From assembly GCF_018919485.1 (NCBI RefSeq), contig NZ_JAHLMU010000001.1:2025017-2089016 (forward strand): DNA of 64,000 nt. Reading direction: 5' to 3'. The translations under genes and the position numbers were made by a program. The stretch's first letter is position 1, and every line of letters starts with the position of its first letter. Of this stretch, positions 53,052 through 64,000 are shown in pieces. The notes beneath the pieces are model-generated. The model ran no database searches and was not told where the DNA came from. It saw only the letters and a program-made list of their open reading frames with translations. This stretch comes from Psychrobacter sp. TAE2020. GTDB taxonomy: Bacteria > Pseudomonadota > Gammaproteobacteria > Pseudomonadales > Moraxellaceae.

Positions 53052-56039
53052 GTGGATACTATTATCAAAACTAAGAAAATTGGTGAAAATGCTGTTTACT
53101 GGCAACCGATTAATGAGGTTAATAAAAACTATAAAGATGTAATCAATTCATGGAAAAATGGTTTTTTTGCTTTTAGAGAAGAAGATAGTAATAATGAAGG
53201 ATTAAGACCTCCTCAAATAGGCGCAATTCATGCCGGCTTAGGATATGAAAAATCCGATCATAGCGAGTCAGCAACTATTGTTATGCCAACAGGTACTGGT
53301 AAAACTGAAACAATACTATCACTTGTTGTAGCAGGAAAATTTCCATTAACTTTGGTTATCGTTCCTTCAGATGCATTGCGTACTCAAATTCAAAATAAAT
53401 TTATAAATCTAGGGCTTCTACGCAAACTAAAACTAGTTAGCAGCGATTTTGAAAACCCATTTGTAACTACAATAAATCATGGTGTTAAACAGCTTAAGTG
53501 GATTGATGGGTTACTAAAATCTAATGTCATCATAGCAACACCATCAGTACTTTCAAACTTCTCTAATAACTGCCTTACTGCTCTATTAAATGCTTGTACC
53601 CATCTCATTGTAGATGAAGCTCATCATATAGCAGCCAAGACATGGACTAATATAAAGTCACATTTTCTAGATAAGAAAATTTTCCAGTTCACTGCTACAC
53701 CTTTTAGATCAGATGGGATAAGAGTAGAAGGTAGAATTGTTTTTGACTATTCTTTAGGGAAAGCTCAGGCTGATGGATACTTTCAAGAGATTGAGTTTTA
53801 CCCAGTTAAAGAATTTATGGAAGAAAAAGCTGATAAAGCAATCTACGAAAAAGCTGTTGAGCTGTTGAGACGAGATATCGATATGGGATTTGACCATATA
53901 CTTATGGCTAGAGCATCTTCTATAAAAAGAGCAGAAGAAATTTTTGAATTATACAAAAATGAAGTAGATTTGAAACCCTTGCTAATTAATAGTAAGACTA
54001 AAGGAAGTCAAGAAAAGTTAAAAGCTATTAAAACAGGAAATCACAAAATAATAGTTTGCGTAGATATGCTGGGAGAAGGATTTGATCTCGCCAACCTAAA
54101 AATATCAGCAATACATGATGTTCATAAAAGCATTAATATAACTCTCCAATTTATAGGTAGGTTTACAAGAACTAGTACAGATTTAGGTAGTGCTAAATTC
54201 GTAGCTAATATTGCTAATCCTAATGTCAATAAAGAGCTTGAAAGGTTATATGTAGAAGATTCAGATTGGAATAGTATTATTAGCGAAGTGAGTTCTGAAA
54301 AAATAAGAGATGAAAAAAAATATCAAAACTTTAAAGAGAAGTTTTCAGAGTCAACTGACATCTTTAATCTAGGTTTAACGCCTAATATGAGTACTACTGT
54401 ATATAAACTGACTTTAGACTCATGGAATCCTCAAAATATATTTGCGCTTAATGAGAAGCATTTTAGGATATTTGAACACACTACTAATGATGAAAAAGAT
54501 ACACTTATTTTCAATACAAAAACTTATTTGCCAGTAGGCTGGACCAAATCCAAAGAGTTATTTAACGAGATATGGGACTTGTATATTATCTATTATGAGA
54601 AAGAAAGTGGACTTTTATTCTTTCATACCTCTAATAAAGGTACTTTTAATAGATTCATAATTAAAGCAATTGCTAATAGGGCAGTTCAACTTAGAGGTGA
54701 ACCTATATTTAGAGCTTTATATGGTTTAAAGAGACTACGTTTACAGAATGTGGGTCTCAATAAACATAATAAAGGCTTACGATATTCAATGCATACCGGT
54801 AGAGATATAGCCGAACAGATACCTGATATTGAAGCTCAAAGGGCCATAAAATCAAATATTTTTGGTATAGGTTTTGAAAATGGAGAGTCGACTAGTATTG
54901 GTTGTTCTTATAAAGGTAAGATATGGGCAATGGACAGTGATTCTATAGATAAATGGTTCATATGGTGTAAGAACGTTGGTAGTAAAATTTTGGATGAAAG
55001 TATAGACCCTAATGCAATACTAAAGACTGCTATGCGAAATATAGGGCTTTCAAGTTTTCCTATTAATCCTATCCTCGCTGTAGATTGGCCTATATACCTA
55101 CTTAAGAAGTCTCAAGATAAAGTAATTATAGGTAATAGTGATTGGAAAGATAACATGACAAACTGCGAACTAAGTTCTAATCTACTCCCTAATAAAGATG
55201 GTACAGAAATAATTATATATCTTTCAACGTTTGAACATAAAAGTGAAATTAGATTTTCTATTCAGAATGACGAAGTGAAGTTTGAGAGTTTAGATAATCT
55301 ATACATTCAATTTGGAGAAAACAAAACATTTATAAATGACTTTTTTATGGAACATCCGCCAATAATACTGTTGGCTGATACGTCTTATATAGAAGGTGAT
55401 CAGTACTACTATCCAAGTGAACAATACGCATACTTATATAATAAAAGTGAAATTAGAGCTTGGAATTGGGAAGGTGTTGATATATCTACCGAATCTCAGA
55501 AACCTGAAAAGTTAAGTAACTCTATTCAGTATCATACTATCCAAAAAATTAAAGACTCATATGACTTAGTTTTTGATGATGATGGTAGTGGTGAAGTTGC
55601 AGATATAGTTGCTATAAAAAATGATGACGATAAGACACTCTATATTGATTTTTATCATCTAAAGTATTGTTCGAAAAATAAAGCAGGTATATCAAAACCT
55701 GGTGCTAGAGTTGATGATATATATCAAGTCGCAGGACAAGCCGCTAAAAGCATTAAATGGGTCGAAAATGTAGATAAGCTGATATCGAGGCTAATCGATC
55801 GTGAAATTCAGAGGCTAGGAAAAGGAGAACTCTCTAGAATCGATAAGGGTGAATTAGAAGATTTATATTATTTCAAGCAAGTTGCAAAGTTAGCATATCA
55901 TGAATTCAATATGACAATCATTCAACCAGCAATTTCTAAAGAAAGGATTTCAGACGAGCAACTCATAATCTTAGGTAACGCTGAAACGTACATTAAAGAA
56001 ATCACCGGAATTAAACTCAACGTTATCTCAAGTCCTTAG
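53052..56039 (+). CDS. Superfamily-2 helicase with C-terminal nuclease-like domain (accessory)
   Basis: A 995-residue DEAH-type protein starting at GTG with AAAAAGGA upstream. Motifs: LRPPQ (51-55), Walker A PTGTGKT (79-85), DEAH (188-191), TATPFR (214-219), motif V DMLGEGFD (338-345) and motif VI QFIGRFTR (366-373). Residues 380-830 match nothing I recognise. At 842-875, DDDGSGEVADIVAI then YIDFYHLKYC and PGARVDDIYQVAGQA resemble a PD-(D/E)XK-like core, with H-L-K in the last motif. The DNA is strongly AT-rich compared with core genes. It is a single gene in its locus. A defence role is an inference from architecture and context. Confidence 0.78.
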   Translation: MDTIIKTKKIGENAVYWQPINEVNKNYKDVINSWKNGFFAFREEDSNNEGLRPPQIGAIHAGLGYEKSDHSESATIVMPTGTGKTETILSLVVAGKFPLTLVIVPSDALRTQIQNKFINLGLLRKLKLVSSDFENPFVTTINHGVKQLKWIDGLLKSNVIIATPSVLSNFSNNCLTALLNACTHLIVDEAHHIAAKTWTNIKSHFLDKKIFQFTATPFRSDGIRVEGRIVFDYSLGKAQADGYFQEIEFYPVKEFMEEKADKAIYEKAVELLRRDIDMGFDHILMARASSIKRAEEIFELYKNEVDLKPLLINSKTKGSQEKLKAIKTGNHKIIVCVDMLGEGFDLANLKISAIHDVHKSINITLQFIGRFTRTSTDLGSAKFVANIANPNVNKELERLYVEDSDWNSIISEVSSEKIRDEKKYQNFKEKFSESTDIFNLGLTPNMSTTVYKLTLDSWNPQNIFALNEKHFRIFEHTTNDEKDTLIFNTKTYLPVGWTKSKELFNEIWDLYIIYYEKESGLLFFHTSNKGTFNRFIIKAIANRAVQLRGEPIFRALYGLKRLRLQNVGLNKHNKGLRYSMHTGRDIAEQIPDIEAQRAIKSNIFGIGFENGESTSIGCSYKGKIWAMDSDSIDKWFIWCKNVGSKILDESIDPNAILKTAMRNIGLSSFPINPILAVDWPIYLLKKSQDKVIIGNSDWKDNMTNCELSSNLLPNKDGTEIIIYLSTFEHKSEIRFSIQNDEVKFESLDNLYIQFGENKTFINDFFMEHPPIILLADTSYIEGDQYYYPSEQYAYLYNKSEIRAWNWEGVDISTESQKPEKLSNSIQYHTIQKIKDSYDLVFDDDGSGEVADIVAIKNDDDKTLYIDFYHLKYCSKNKAGISKPGARVDDIYQVAGQAAKSIKWVENVDKLISRLIDREIQRLGKGELSRIDKGELEDLYYFKQVAKLAYHEFNMTIIQPAISKERISDEQLIILGNAETYIKEITGIKLNVISSP

Positions 56040-56096
56040 AAGAATGACTAATAATTTATTCTCATTTCATTTTTTTGATGGAAATAGCTGATTCTA

Positions 56097-56885
56097 TTAC
56101 CTTCCCACAAACTCAGCCGCCCGTCTCTCAACCATCGCCATCACACCCTCTTTGGCATCTTCTGAATGGAACAGCGGTGGCAGAAAGCTATGAATATTAG
56201 CTAACGCCACAGCAGCGCCATTGCGACTAGCGTCTTGCGCCGACGACAGTAATGCTTGCACGCCAAGTGGTGCTGATTGGCAGATCTCTTTTGCTATAGT
56301 CAGTGCACGCTCATATTCTTCACCACTAGCCACCACCTCACTGACCAGATTAAGCTTATCAGCGGTCTGCGCATTAAAGGGCTTACCCGTTAATAGATAC
56401 GGCATGGCTTTTTGCCAGCCAGCCGCCGCTACAAAGCGTACGGTTGCGCCACCAAAAGGCATAATGCCACGCTGAACTTCCATTTGGGCAAAGTTGCAGT
56501 TGTCACTGGCGATCACCACATCGCTATTGAGCATCAGCTCGATGCCTGCGGTAAAGCAAGTACCTTGCACCGCGACCACGACAGGCTTGGTTCGCAATTT
56601 GCCACTGATTCCCCACGGATCGATTTGGTCATCAGCGAATTCAAACACCCCTTTATCTAGCTTATCTTGCAGCTCCATCAGGTCAAGACCAGCAGTGAAA
56701 TGCTCGCCATGAGCGAAGATTAGCGCACAGCGTAAATTAGCATCACTATCATAACGAGTGAGCGCCTCAGACAGCTGCGCTATCATATGGCTGTCAAAAG
56801 CATTGCGTTTATCAGCACGATTAAAACCAATCAAACAGATGTGATCTTGCACCTCATAACTGATGCGCTCGTTTATCGTAGTCAT
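56097..56885 (-). CDS. Enoyl-CoA hydratase/isomerase family protein
   Basis: Crotonase-fold enzyme of 262 residues. The NH groups of the oxyanion hole lie in FNRADKRNAFDS and in VVVAVQGTCFTAGIEL. The segment FAQMEVQRGIMPFGGATVRF is the usual active-site helix, with Glu in the first catalytic position and Pro/Phe near the second instead of a clear second Glu. So an isomerase or other crotonase activity is as possible as hydration. It stands alone between the helicase and rlmF. Confidence 0.85.
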   Translation of the reverse strand: MTTINERISYEVQDHICLIGFNRADKRNAFDSHMIAQLSEALTRYDSDANLRCALIFAHGEHFTAGLDLMELQDKLDKGVFEFADDQIDPWGISGKLRTKPVVVAVQGTCFTAGIELMLNSDVVIASDNCNFAQMEVQRGIMPFGGATVRFVAAAGWQKAMPYLLTGKPFNAQTADKLNLVSEVVASGEEYERALTIAKEICQSAPLGVQALLSSAQDASRNGAAVALANIHSFLPPLFHSEDAKEGVMAMVERRAAEFVGR

Positions 56886-57103
56886 ATTATCTTCCTTGAG
56901 AGTTTATTATTGTACTGTACAAAGCGGTTAGCGATCTGCTCTGCTCTTGATAAATCTAGTTTTAATATAGCTAGCCCCGCAGCACAACGCAAGTGGCTTA
57001 ATTGTGTACAGCATTCCCCTCTATAAACTCACGATATCTGCGTAGTTTGGCGCTAAATCTGCTACACTTGCTCGTTATCTCCCTATATCGTAAGCCCGTT
57101 ACT

Positions 57104-58111
57104 ATGACAACTCCACACAGAAATAGATCTCCAGCCTCAATCAAAAAACTAGGCCAGCTACATCCGCGTAATGCGCATCAAGGTCGCTATGACTTTGACG
57201 CTTTGACTCGCGCTTTACCTGAGTTAGCTGACCATACCATCACCAACCCTAATGGCGAGCCGACGATTAACTTCTCGGACCATCAAGCAGTACGCACCCT
57301 AAATAGAGCACTATTAGCGAATTTTTATGGCGTTAAGTTTTGGGATATTCCAGAAGGTTATCTGTGTCCGCCTATCCCAGGTCGTGCCGACTATATTCAC
57401 TATGTCGCCGACTTATTAGCGCAGACCACGCATATTAATGAAGACAATACCCCGCCAACAGGCAAGCAGATTCATGTGCTCGATATCGGTACTGGTGCTA
57501 GTGCTATCTATCCGATCGTTGGTAGCCAAAGCTACGGCTGGCGCTTTACTGCTAGTGATATCGACCCTATATCAGTAAATACTGCTGCGCTTATTTGTGA
57601 GACTAATCCTAAGTTAAAAGGCGCAGTGAAAGTTAAACTACAGCCTAATCCTAAGAAGTTATTCGCTGGTATTATTGGTCGCCAAGATTACTTCGACTTA
57701 GTAGTTTGTAATCCTCCTTTCCATGCTTCAATGGAAGAAGCGGTAGAAGCCAATAGCCGTAAGCAACATAACTTGCAAAGACATCGTGGTAAAAATGAAA
57801 ACGAACAGGTCAGTCGTAGCTCAAGTAAATCGGGCAATGCAGCACAAAACCTAAATTTCGGCGGTCAGCATAAAGAGCTGTGGAGTGAAGGTGGCGAGAT
57901 TACTTTTTTGACTAATATGGCCAAAGAGAGTCAGAGCTTTGCTGAGCATGTTGGCTGGTTTACTACTTTGGTTTCTAAGTCTGAAAACGTTAAGCCCTTG
58001 CAGCTGTTACTAAGTCAGCTTAATGTTGCTCAAACACGTATCATTGAGATGAGCCAAGGTCAAAAGAATACGCGCATATTGGCATGGCGCTTTAATAGCG
58101 ATGACGAGTAA
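57104..58111 (+). CDS. rlmF: 23S rRNA m6A1618 methyltransferase
   Basis: SAM-dependent Rossmann methyltransferase (335 residues) that methylates N6 of A1618 in 23S rRNA. The family start [22 protein letters not shown], the segment [22 protein letters not shown], the SAM loop [16 protein letters not shown] and the catalytic NPPFH are all present. The start at 57104 was chosen on homology; the open frame extends 34 codons upstream without similarity. The ribosome site is weak. A terminator and two parS sites follow. Confidence 0.94.
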   Translation: MTTPHRNRSPASIKKLGQLHPRNAHQGRYDFDALTRALPELADHTITNPNGEPTINFSDHQAVRTLNRALLANFYGVKFWDIPEGYLCPPIPGRADYIHYVADLLAQTTHINEDNTPPTGKQIHVLDIGTGASAIYPIVGSQSYGWRFTASDIDPISVNTAALICETNPKLKGAVKVKLQPNPKKLFAGIIGRQDYFDLVVCNPPFHASMEEAVEANSRKQHNLQRHRGKNENEQVSRSSSKSGNAAQNLNFGGQHKELWSEGGEITFLTNMAKESQSFAEHVGWFTTLVSKSENVKPLQLLLSQLNVAQTRIIEMSQGQKNTRILAWRFNSDDE

Positions 58112-58169
58112 TAGTTAAACTTAGTATTGATGATCGGTACTGATAATCCGTACTAATTATTCATAAAAA

Positions 58170-58185
58170 GGTTTCACATGAAACA
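58170..58185. other. parS variant downstream of rlmF
   Basis: GGTTTCACATGAAACA, two bases from the consensus. It is the reverse complement of TGTTTCATGTGAAACC. Confidence 0.65.
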
Positions 58186-58272
58186 CTAGCTTTGCTATTT
58201 GTCCTTACTAGTACTGTTGCTACTAATGTTATTAATAGGATTGATAGTTTATTATAAATCCTTATTAAAAGT

Positions 58273-58288
58273 AGTTTCACGTGAAACA
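58273..58288. other. parS site beside the rlmF/mntP terminator
   Basis: AGTTTCACGTGAAACA, 15 of 16 consensus bases, directly abutting the terminator hairpin. Confidence 0.85.
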
Positions 58289-58322
58289 AAAACACCGTCT
58301 TGAATGTCAAGACGGTGTTTTT
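58288..58322. terminator. Bidirectional terminator between rlmF and mntP
   Basis: AAACACCGTCTTG and CAAGACGGTGTTT pair around a 5-base loop with A and T runs on both sides. Confidence 0.92.
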
Positions 58323-58393
58323 TATGGCGCTATTTATAGTACTTTTATGGCATTAGTTATAACATTAGTTACGCTGTTATCCATAGTGCTAAG

Positions 58394-59017
58394 CTAGCTA
58401 AATAACATTACTTTGAACCCGATAGCGATAAGTACTACCCCCCCTAATATCTCGGCTTTATCTTCTAACCATGTGCCAGAGCGCTTACCTAGATAAACTC
58501 CAAACCAGCTAAATACAGCGGTGATTAGCGCTATTATTAGACAAGACAACCAAGCATTGAGTGCCAATAGATTCAGGGTGAAGCCCGCTGCCATAGCATC
58601 AATACTAGTAGCGATGGCTAAAGTAAACATAGTGCGATGATTGATCACACTAAGCATTTGCTTATTATTACTATTGCTAACGCTACCCTCAAGGCTTTGA
58701 GCATCGTCTATAGCCTCTTGATCATCAAGTTTTAATGCTTCAGAAAGCATTTTACCGCCTAGAGCAATTAGAATAAAACCACCTATCCAAGGAGCAGCCG
58801 AGGCTAGCCAGCCTAATAATGCCGCACCTAGTAAATAACCAATGAAGGGCATAACGCCTTGAGCAATACCAAAGTATAAGGCTGAAATAAGCGCTAAGCG
58901 CAAAATATAAGACTGAGTTTGCTTTGGTGATTTTGCACCTAGTCCGATAGCTACGGCAAAGGCATCCATCGCTAAGGCAATAGCGAGTAAAATCACTTCG
59001 ATCATATTAATGGTCAC
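58394..59017 (-). CDS. mntP: Manganese efflux pump MntP
   Basis: Six-span inner-membrane manganese exporter of 207 residues. The duplicated MntP signatures are clear: [15 protein letters not shown] in the first half and [12 protein letters not shown] in the second, each with a membrane-embedded Asp that is needed for transport in E. coli. In E. coli a manganese riboswitch controls the gene; I could not identify one in the short leader here. Either of two ATG codons (59017 or 59005) may start. Confidence 0.93.
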   Translation of the reverse strand: MTINMIEVILLAIALAMDAFAVAIGLGAKSPKQTQSYILRLALISALYFGIAQGVMPFIGYLLGAALLGWLASAAPWIGGFILIALGGKMLSEALKLDDQEAIDDAQSLEGSVSNSNNKQMLSVINHRTMFTLAIATSIDAMAAGFTLNLLALNAWLSCLIIALITAVFSWFGVYLGKRSGTWLEDKAEILGGVVLIAIGFKVMLFS

Positions 59018-59086
59018 TTACCAATTAAAAGTTGTTAGGCTGCTTGGTGAATTGCTTAGACAATACTACAGAACTCTCGTCAATAA

Positions 59087-59102
59087 GGTTTCATGTGAAA
59101 CA
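59087..59102. other. parS variant upstream of mntP
   Basis: GGTTTCATGTGAAACA, the reverse complement of TGTTTCACATGAAACC. It is two bases from the perfect palindrome. Confidence 0.65.
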
Positions 59103-59271
59103 ATTAGAATGACTTTATATAGTGAACGAGTATTCATCACTAGTTGAGATTTTTAGAAGCCTAGCACTGTAGAAGGAGCTATTTTTAAAGAGATATATTT
59201 TTAGAAAGAGAAGTATTTAGAAGCCTAAAGCTCGACAGGCCTAAAGCTCACTTGACCGAAAAAACCACCAG

Positions 59272-60774
59272 CTAATCACTTATTCGCTGCCAAAAATCAC
59301 TTCGCCCACCATAATTTTGACTTAACAGCTTAGTATATTGCTGATGCGTAGCGAGACTATTATAACGATCTGTAGATTTATTAATAGTGCTATCTAATGG
59401 CAATAAGCGCTTGTAATAGCGGGCAGCATAACCGTAAGCTCTACTCCGATCATTAGTCAAAATATCATCGATTAAACTGCGATAGATAATCACTTGAATG
59501 ATAGCCGTGTCTTCTGGCAAGGCTTTTAACAGCTGGGTCAAAGTTTCATAATGGATGTCTGCAAACTCATGATGACGAGTAATCGCTAGTTGATTAGCTA
59601 GCTTGATCTCCCCTATTTCTAATAACAGCAAAATTGCCGTTATGATATCTTGTTGATCCTCAGCCAGCTTATAAGCTTTTTTGCGCCAGCCTGCTTGCTC
59701 GGCTGGACTAGCTATAGCCATGATTGCCTGTAGCCGTTTAGCAGACGAGTGCAACTCGAATACTTCGCCGAGCACTTTTAGTTGCGCCTTACTGTCACCT
59801 TGCTGTTGATATATTTGGCTTAGCCAGTCCAAACGTTTTATCGCATCTTGCTGAGCTTTACTCTGCCAGTCATGGTTTAGATACTCTAGTGCTAGCTCAT
59901 AGGCTTGATGATCTATCATAAAGCTAATTAGCCCATTTAGTTGTTGCGGGCTTAAAGGTTGCTGAGGATAGATAGTCCGATAAACTGCTGTAAATAACGC
60001 CACATCTCCCAAAGCTTGAGCTAGACCTAACAGAGCCGTTTCGGTCTTTAGCTTTTCTTGATGATTAGCTCGATCATGACCATAAGATAGCGGTATTTGC
60101 TGATTATCTGCGTTTTTGATAGTGTTTTCAGCACTGCCCTTACCCTTGTTTTCTGCAAATAAACTTCGATAGTAGTGCAGATAGTCGTCGATTATTCCTC
60201 GTATTTCTAATTCTGATAATAGCTGCTTAAGCCCTCCCATTAGCGCATCTTTAAAGCCGTAAGCGTTATCGTCGATTAAATTTTTGACCTTTGTTTGCCA
60301 TGCTTGACTCAGAATATCTTGTTCATCGACTAGCAAAATCTGTTTTTGTTGGCTATAACAACCCCTAGCAACCGTCAGCCAACTCTGCGCCAGATTACTA
60401 TATGTCTGCCCTATTTCACCACTAGCATCATCACAACGCTCCAAGCTCGTATTACTCGATTCAATAAATAACTCTAGTAGCTTTAGACAAGTCTCAGCTT
60501 GCTCTGGATAGAGGTTCATAATGTCACTGGCTAGATACTGCAGCTCGGTGGCAAACTCACTGACTTTCCAATGATCTATATATTTATGTCGTCTATTAAG
60601 TCCTTTTAAAGTAGTAGTCAGCTTCTTTATTAGCTTGGGTTTATCCGACTGTAATAATAGCCGCTCTATCTTTTTATCCAATAACTTATCTACCCCTTGC
60701 ACTTCAGCGATAAAATTGACCAAAGCTGCTTTAGGAAGTTGCGCTAGACAGTGCTTTTGTTGCGAATTTAGCAT
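59272..60774 (-). CDS. Uncharacterised helical-repeat protein
   Basis: A 500-residue cytosolic protein of unknown function, predicted almost wholly alpha-helical. Sequence order suggests TPR- or HEAT-like repeats, for example ALEYLNHDWQSKAQQDAIKRL (shown in part) and the K-rich KKLTTTLKGLNRRHKYIDH near the start. It may belong to DUF6880-like proteins, but I am not sure. The start at 60774 precedes MLNSQQKHCLAQLPK; nine upstream residues in frame look non-native. It lies between mntP and gyrB on the same strand with no obvious partner. Confidence 0.65.
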   Translation of the reverse strand: MLNSQQKHCLAQLPKAALVNFIAEVQGVDKLLDKKIERLLLQSDKPKLIKKLTTTLKGLNRRHKYIDHWKVSEFATELQYLASDIMNLYPEQAETCLKLLELFIESSNTSLERCDDASGEIGQTYSNLAQSWLTVARGCYSQQKQILLVDEQDILSQAWQTKVKNLIDDNAYGFKDALMGGLKQLLSELEIRGIIDDYLHYYRSLFAENKGKGSAENTIKNADNQQIPLSYGHDRANHQEKLKTETALLGLAQALGDVALFTAVYRTIYPQQPLSPQQLNGLISFMIDHQAYELALEYLNHDWQSKAQQDAIKRLDWLSQIYQQQGDSKAQLKVLGEVFELHSSAKRLQAIMAIASPAEQAGWRKKAYKLAEDQQDIITAILLLLEIGEIKLANQLAITRHHEFADIHYETLTQLLKALPEDTAIIQVIIYRSLIDDILTNDRSRAYGYAARYYKRLLPLDSTINKSTDRYNSLATHQQYTKLLSQNYGGRSDFWQRISD

Positions 60775-61128
60775 GATAGAGCCCCTACTAGTTGTCCACA
60801 ATGTCGTTGATAGCTTGTTTAATAACTTATTTGATATAGTCAGTTCATTGTAAAAACTCTACAGCGAGATTGAGATCAGTTTTTTGCAGCCTCTGTCAGC
60901 CTAGGCACAGCAAGCCAGAAAAACTCATCATAGTCTCGCATCATAAAGTGATGTATCTATTCTATTCGTTATCGACTATAGCTTTTAACCATAAAAAAGT
61001 ACTACTAAGCTCAGCTGTTTAGCGACTACCAATAGGTGGTAGTAACTAAAAAGTTATTACTAGCAGCGCATGATTGCCATCTGCATAGGTTATTTTAAAG
61101 CAACTAGCGTGACAAGCTATTATCATAG

Positions 61129-61144
61129 TGTTTCATGTGAAACA
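61129..61144. other. parS variant beside the gyrB terminator
   Basis: TGTTTCATGTGAAACA, one base from consensus and the reverse complement of the site at 17696. It directly abuts the gyrB terminator. Confidence 0.75.
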
Positions 61145-61178
61145 AAAAAGCCACCTTGCGAACAAGATGGCTTTTTAT
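61144..61178 (-). terminator. Terminator of gyrB
   Basis: AAAAAAGCCA(C)CTTG pairs with CAAG(A)TGGCTTTTT around CGAA. A and T runs on both sides. Confidence 0.88.
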
Positions 61179-61212
61179 TATAGAGAGACTTTTGGAGCTT
61201 TAAAGCTACCCA

Positions 61213-63861
<2,649 letters not shown>

Positions 63862-64000
63862 TTAATCAAGCCGTAATCAGCTATCCATCACCTGCTCGCC
63901 ACTACGGCGAACATCATGAGGTTATCTTAGACTCAGCATAACGCTGCGATGTTTATTAGATACCTCTAATTAAGAGGTAACGAAAGGATATAAAAGCGTA

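Larger units (their letters stand above)
60775..61212. other. Intergenic region between gyrB and the helical-repeat gene
   Basis: 438 bases. Holds a parS variant at 61129 and the gyrB terminator at 61144. The left part is the leader of the helical-repeat gene; no frame is seen. Confidence 0.5.

Overview
The window looks like an origin-proximal stretch of a Psychrobacter (Moraxellaceae, Gammaproteobacteria) chromosome. The lipase at 27.5-28.4 kb is, from memory, nearly the same as Lip1 of Psychrobacter immobilis. The other housekeeping proteins (GuaA, GshA, Mpl, ErpA, DapB, RlmF, MntP, SpeC) are gammaproteobacterial in type, and the DNA is moderately AT-rich with long AT-rich spacers. gyrB sits at the right edge reading leftward, which is where dnaA-dnaN-recF-gyrB lies next to oriC in this group. 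Nine ParB-binding (parS) sites matching or nearly matching TGTTTCACGTGAAACA lie in two clusters, 3.9-22.1 kb and 58.2-61.1 kb, which fits an origin-side position.

Layout. 0-22 kb is core: an MFS exporter cut by the left edge, the co-chaperone pair cbpA-cbpM, an RlpA-like protein, the ABC-F ATPase YheS, erpA, gshA, dsbB, an NlpE-like lipoprotein, mpl, a GlsB-type membrane protein, def, ornithine decarboxylase, dapB, dnaJ, a DUF2939 protein, a DsbC-like isomerase with a doubled N-terminal domain, rsuA and yigZ. 22-24 kb holds yheT and a thioesterase. 24-27.5 kb is the first accessory locus: two overlapping P-loop ATPases preceded by three 27-bp-spaced dyads and a dispersed repeat. 27.5-31.4 kb holds lip1, a MATE exporter, a decayed aspartate/glutamate racemase gene, a DUF2798 protein and a DinB-fold protein. 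31.6-37.8 kb is a complete oligopeptide ABC transporter (oppA-B-C-D-F, minus strand). 38.8-41.9 kb is a three-gene membrane operon (DUF2157, DUF4401, GDYXXLXY). 42-44.2 kb has two MDR-type oxidoreductases.

44.3-49.3 kb is the second accessory locus. It has an orphan coiled-coil membrane protein, a decayed copy of the 3' end of guaA, a flavoprotein without its redox cysteines, and then intact guaA. The two guaA ends are 2,070 bp apart. 49.6-52.3 kb has a short trimeric autotransporter and a PatB-type C-S lyase. 52.5-56.0 kb is the third accessory locus, a 995-residue superfamily-2 helicase with a possible C-terminal nuclease-like domain, preceded by a second copy of the dispersed repeat. 56-64 kb returns to core genes: an enoyl-CoA hydratase, rlmF, mntP, a helical-repeat protein and gyrB.

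The best candidates for undescribed biology are the ATPase pair with its dyad array and the stand-alone helicase. Both are AT-rich, both sit behind the same roughly 150-bp repeat in the same orientation, and both lie in the parS-free middle of the window. That they defend against phage or plasmids is an inference; nothing in the sequence proves it. I see no tRNA, rRNA, CRISPR array, integrase or transposase gene.
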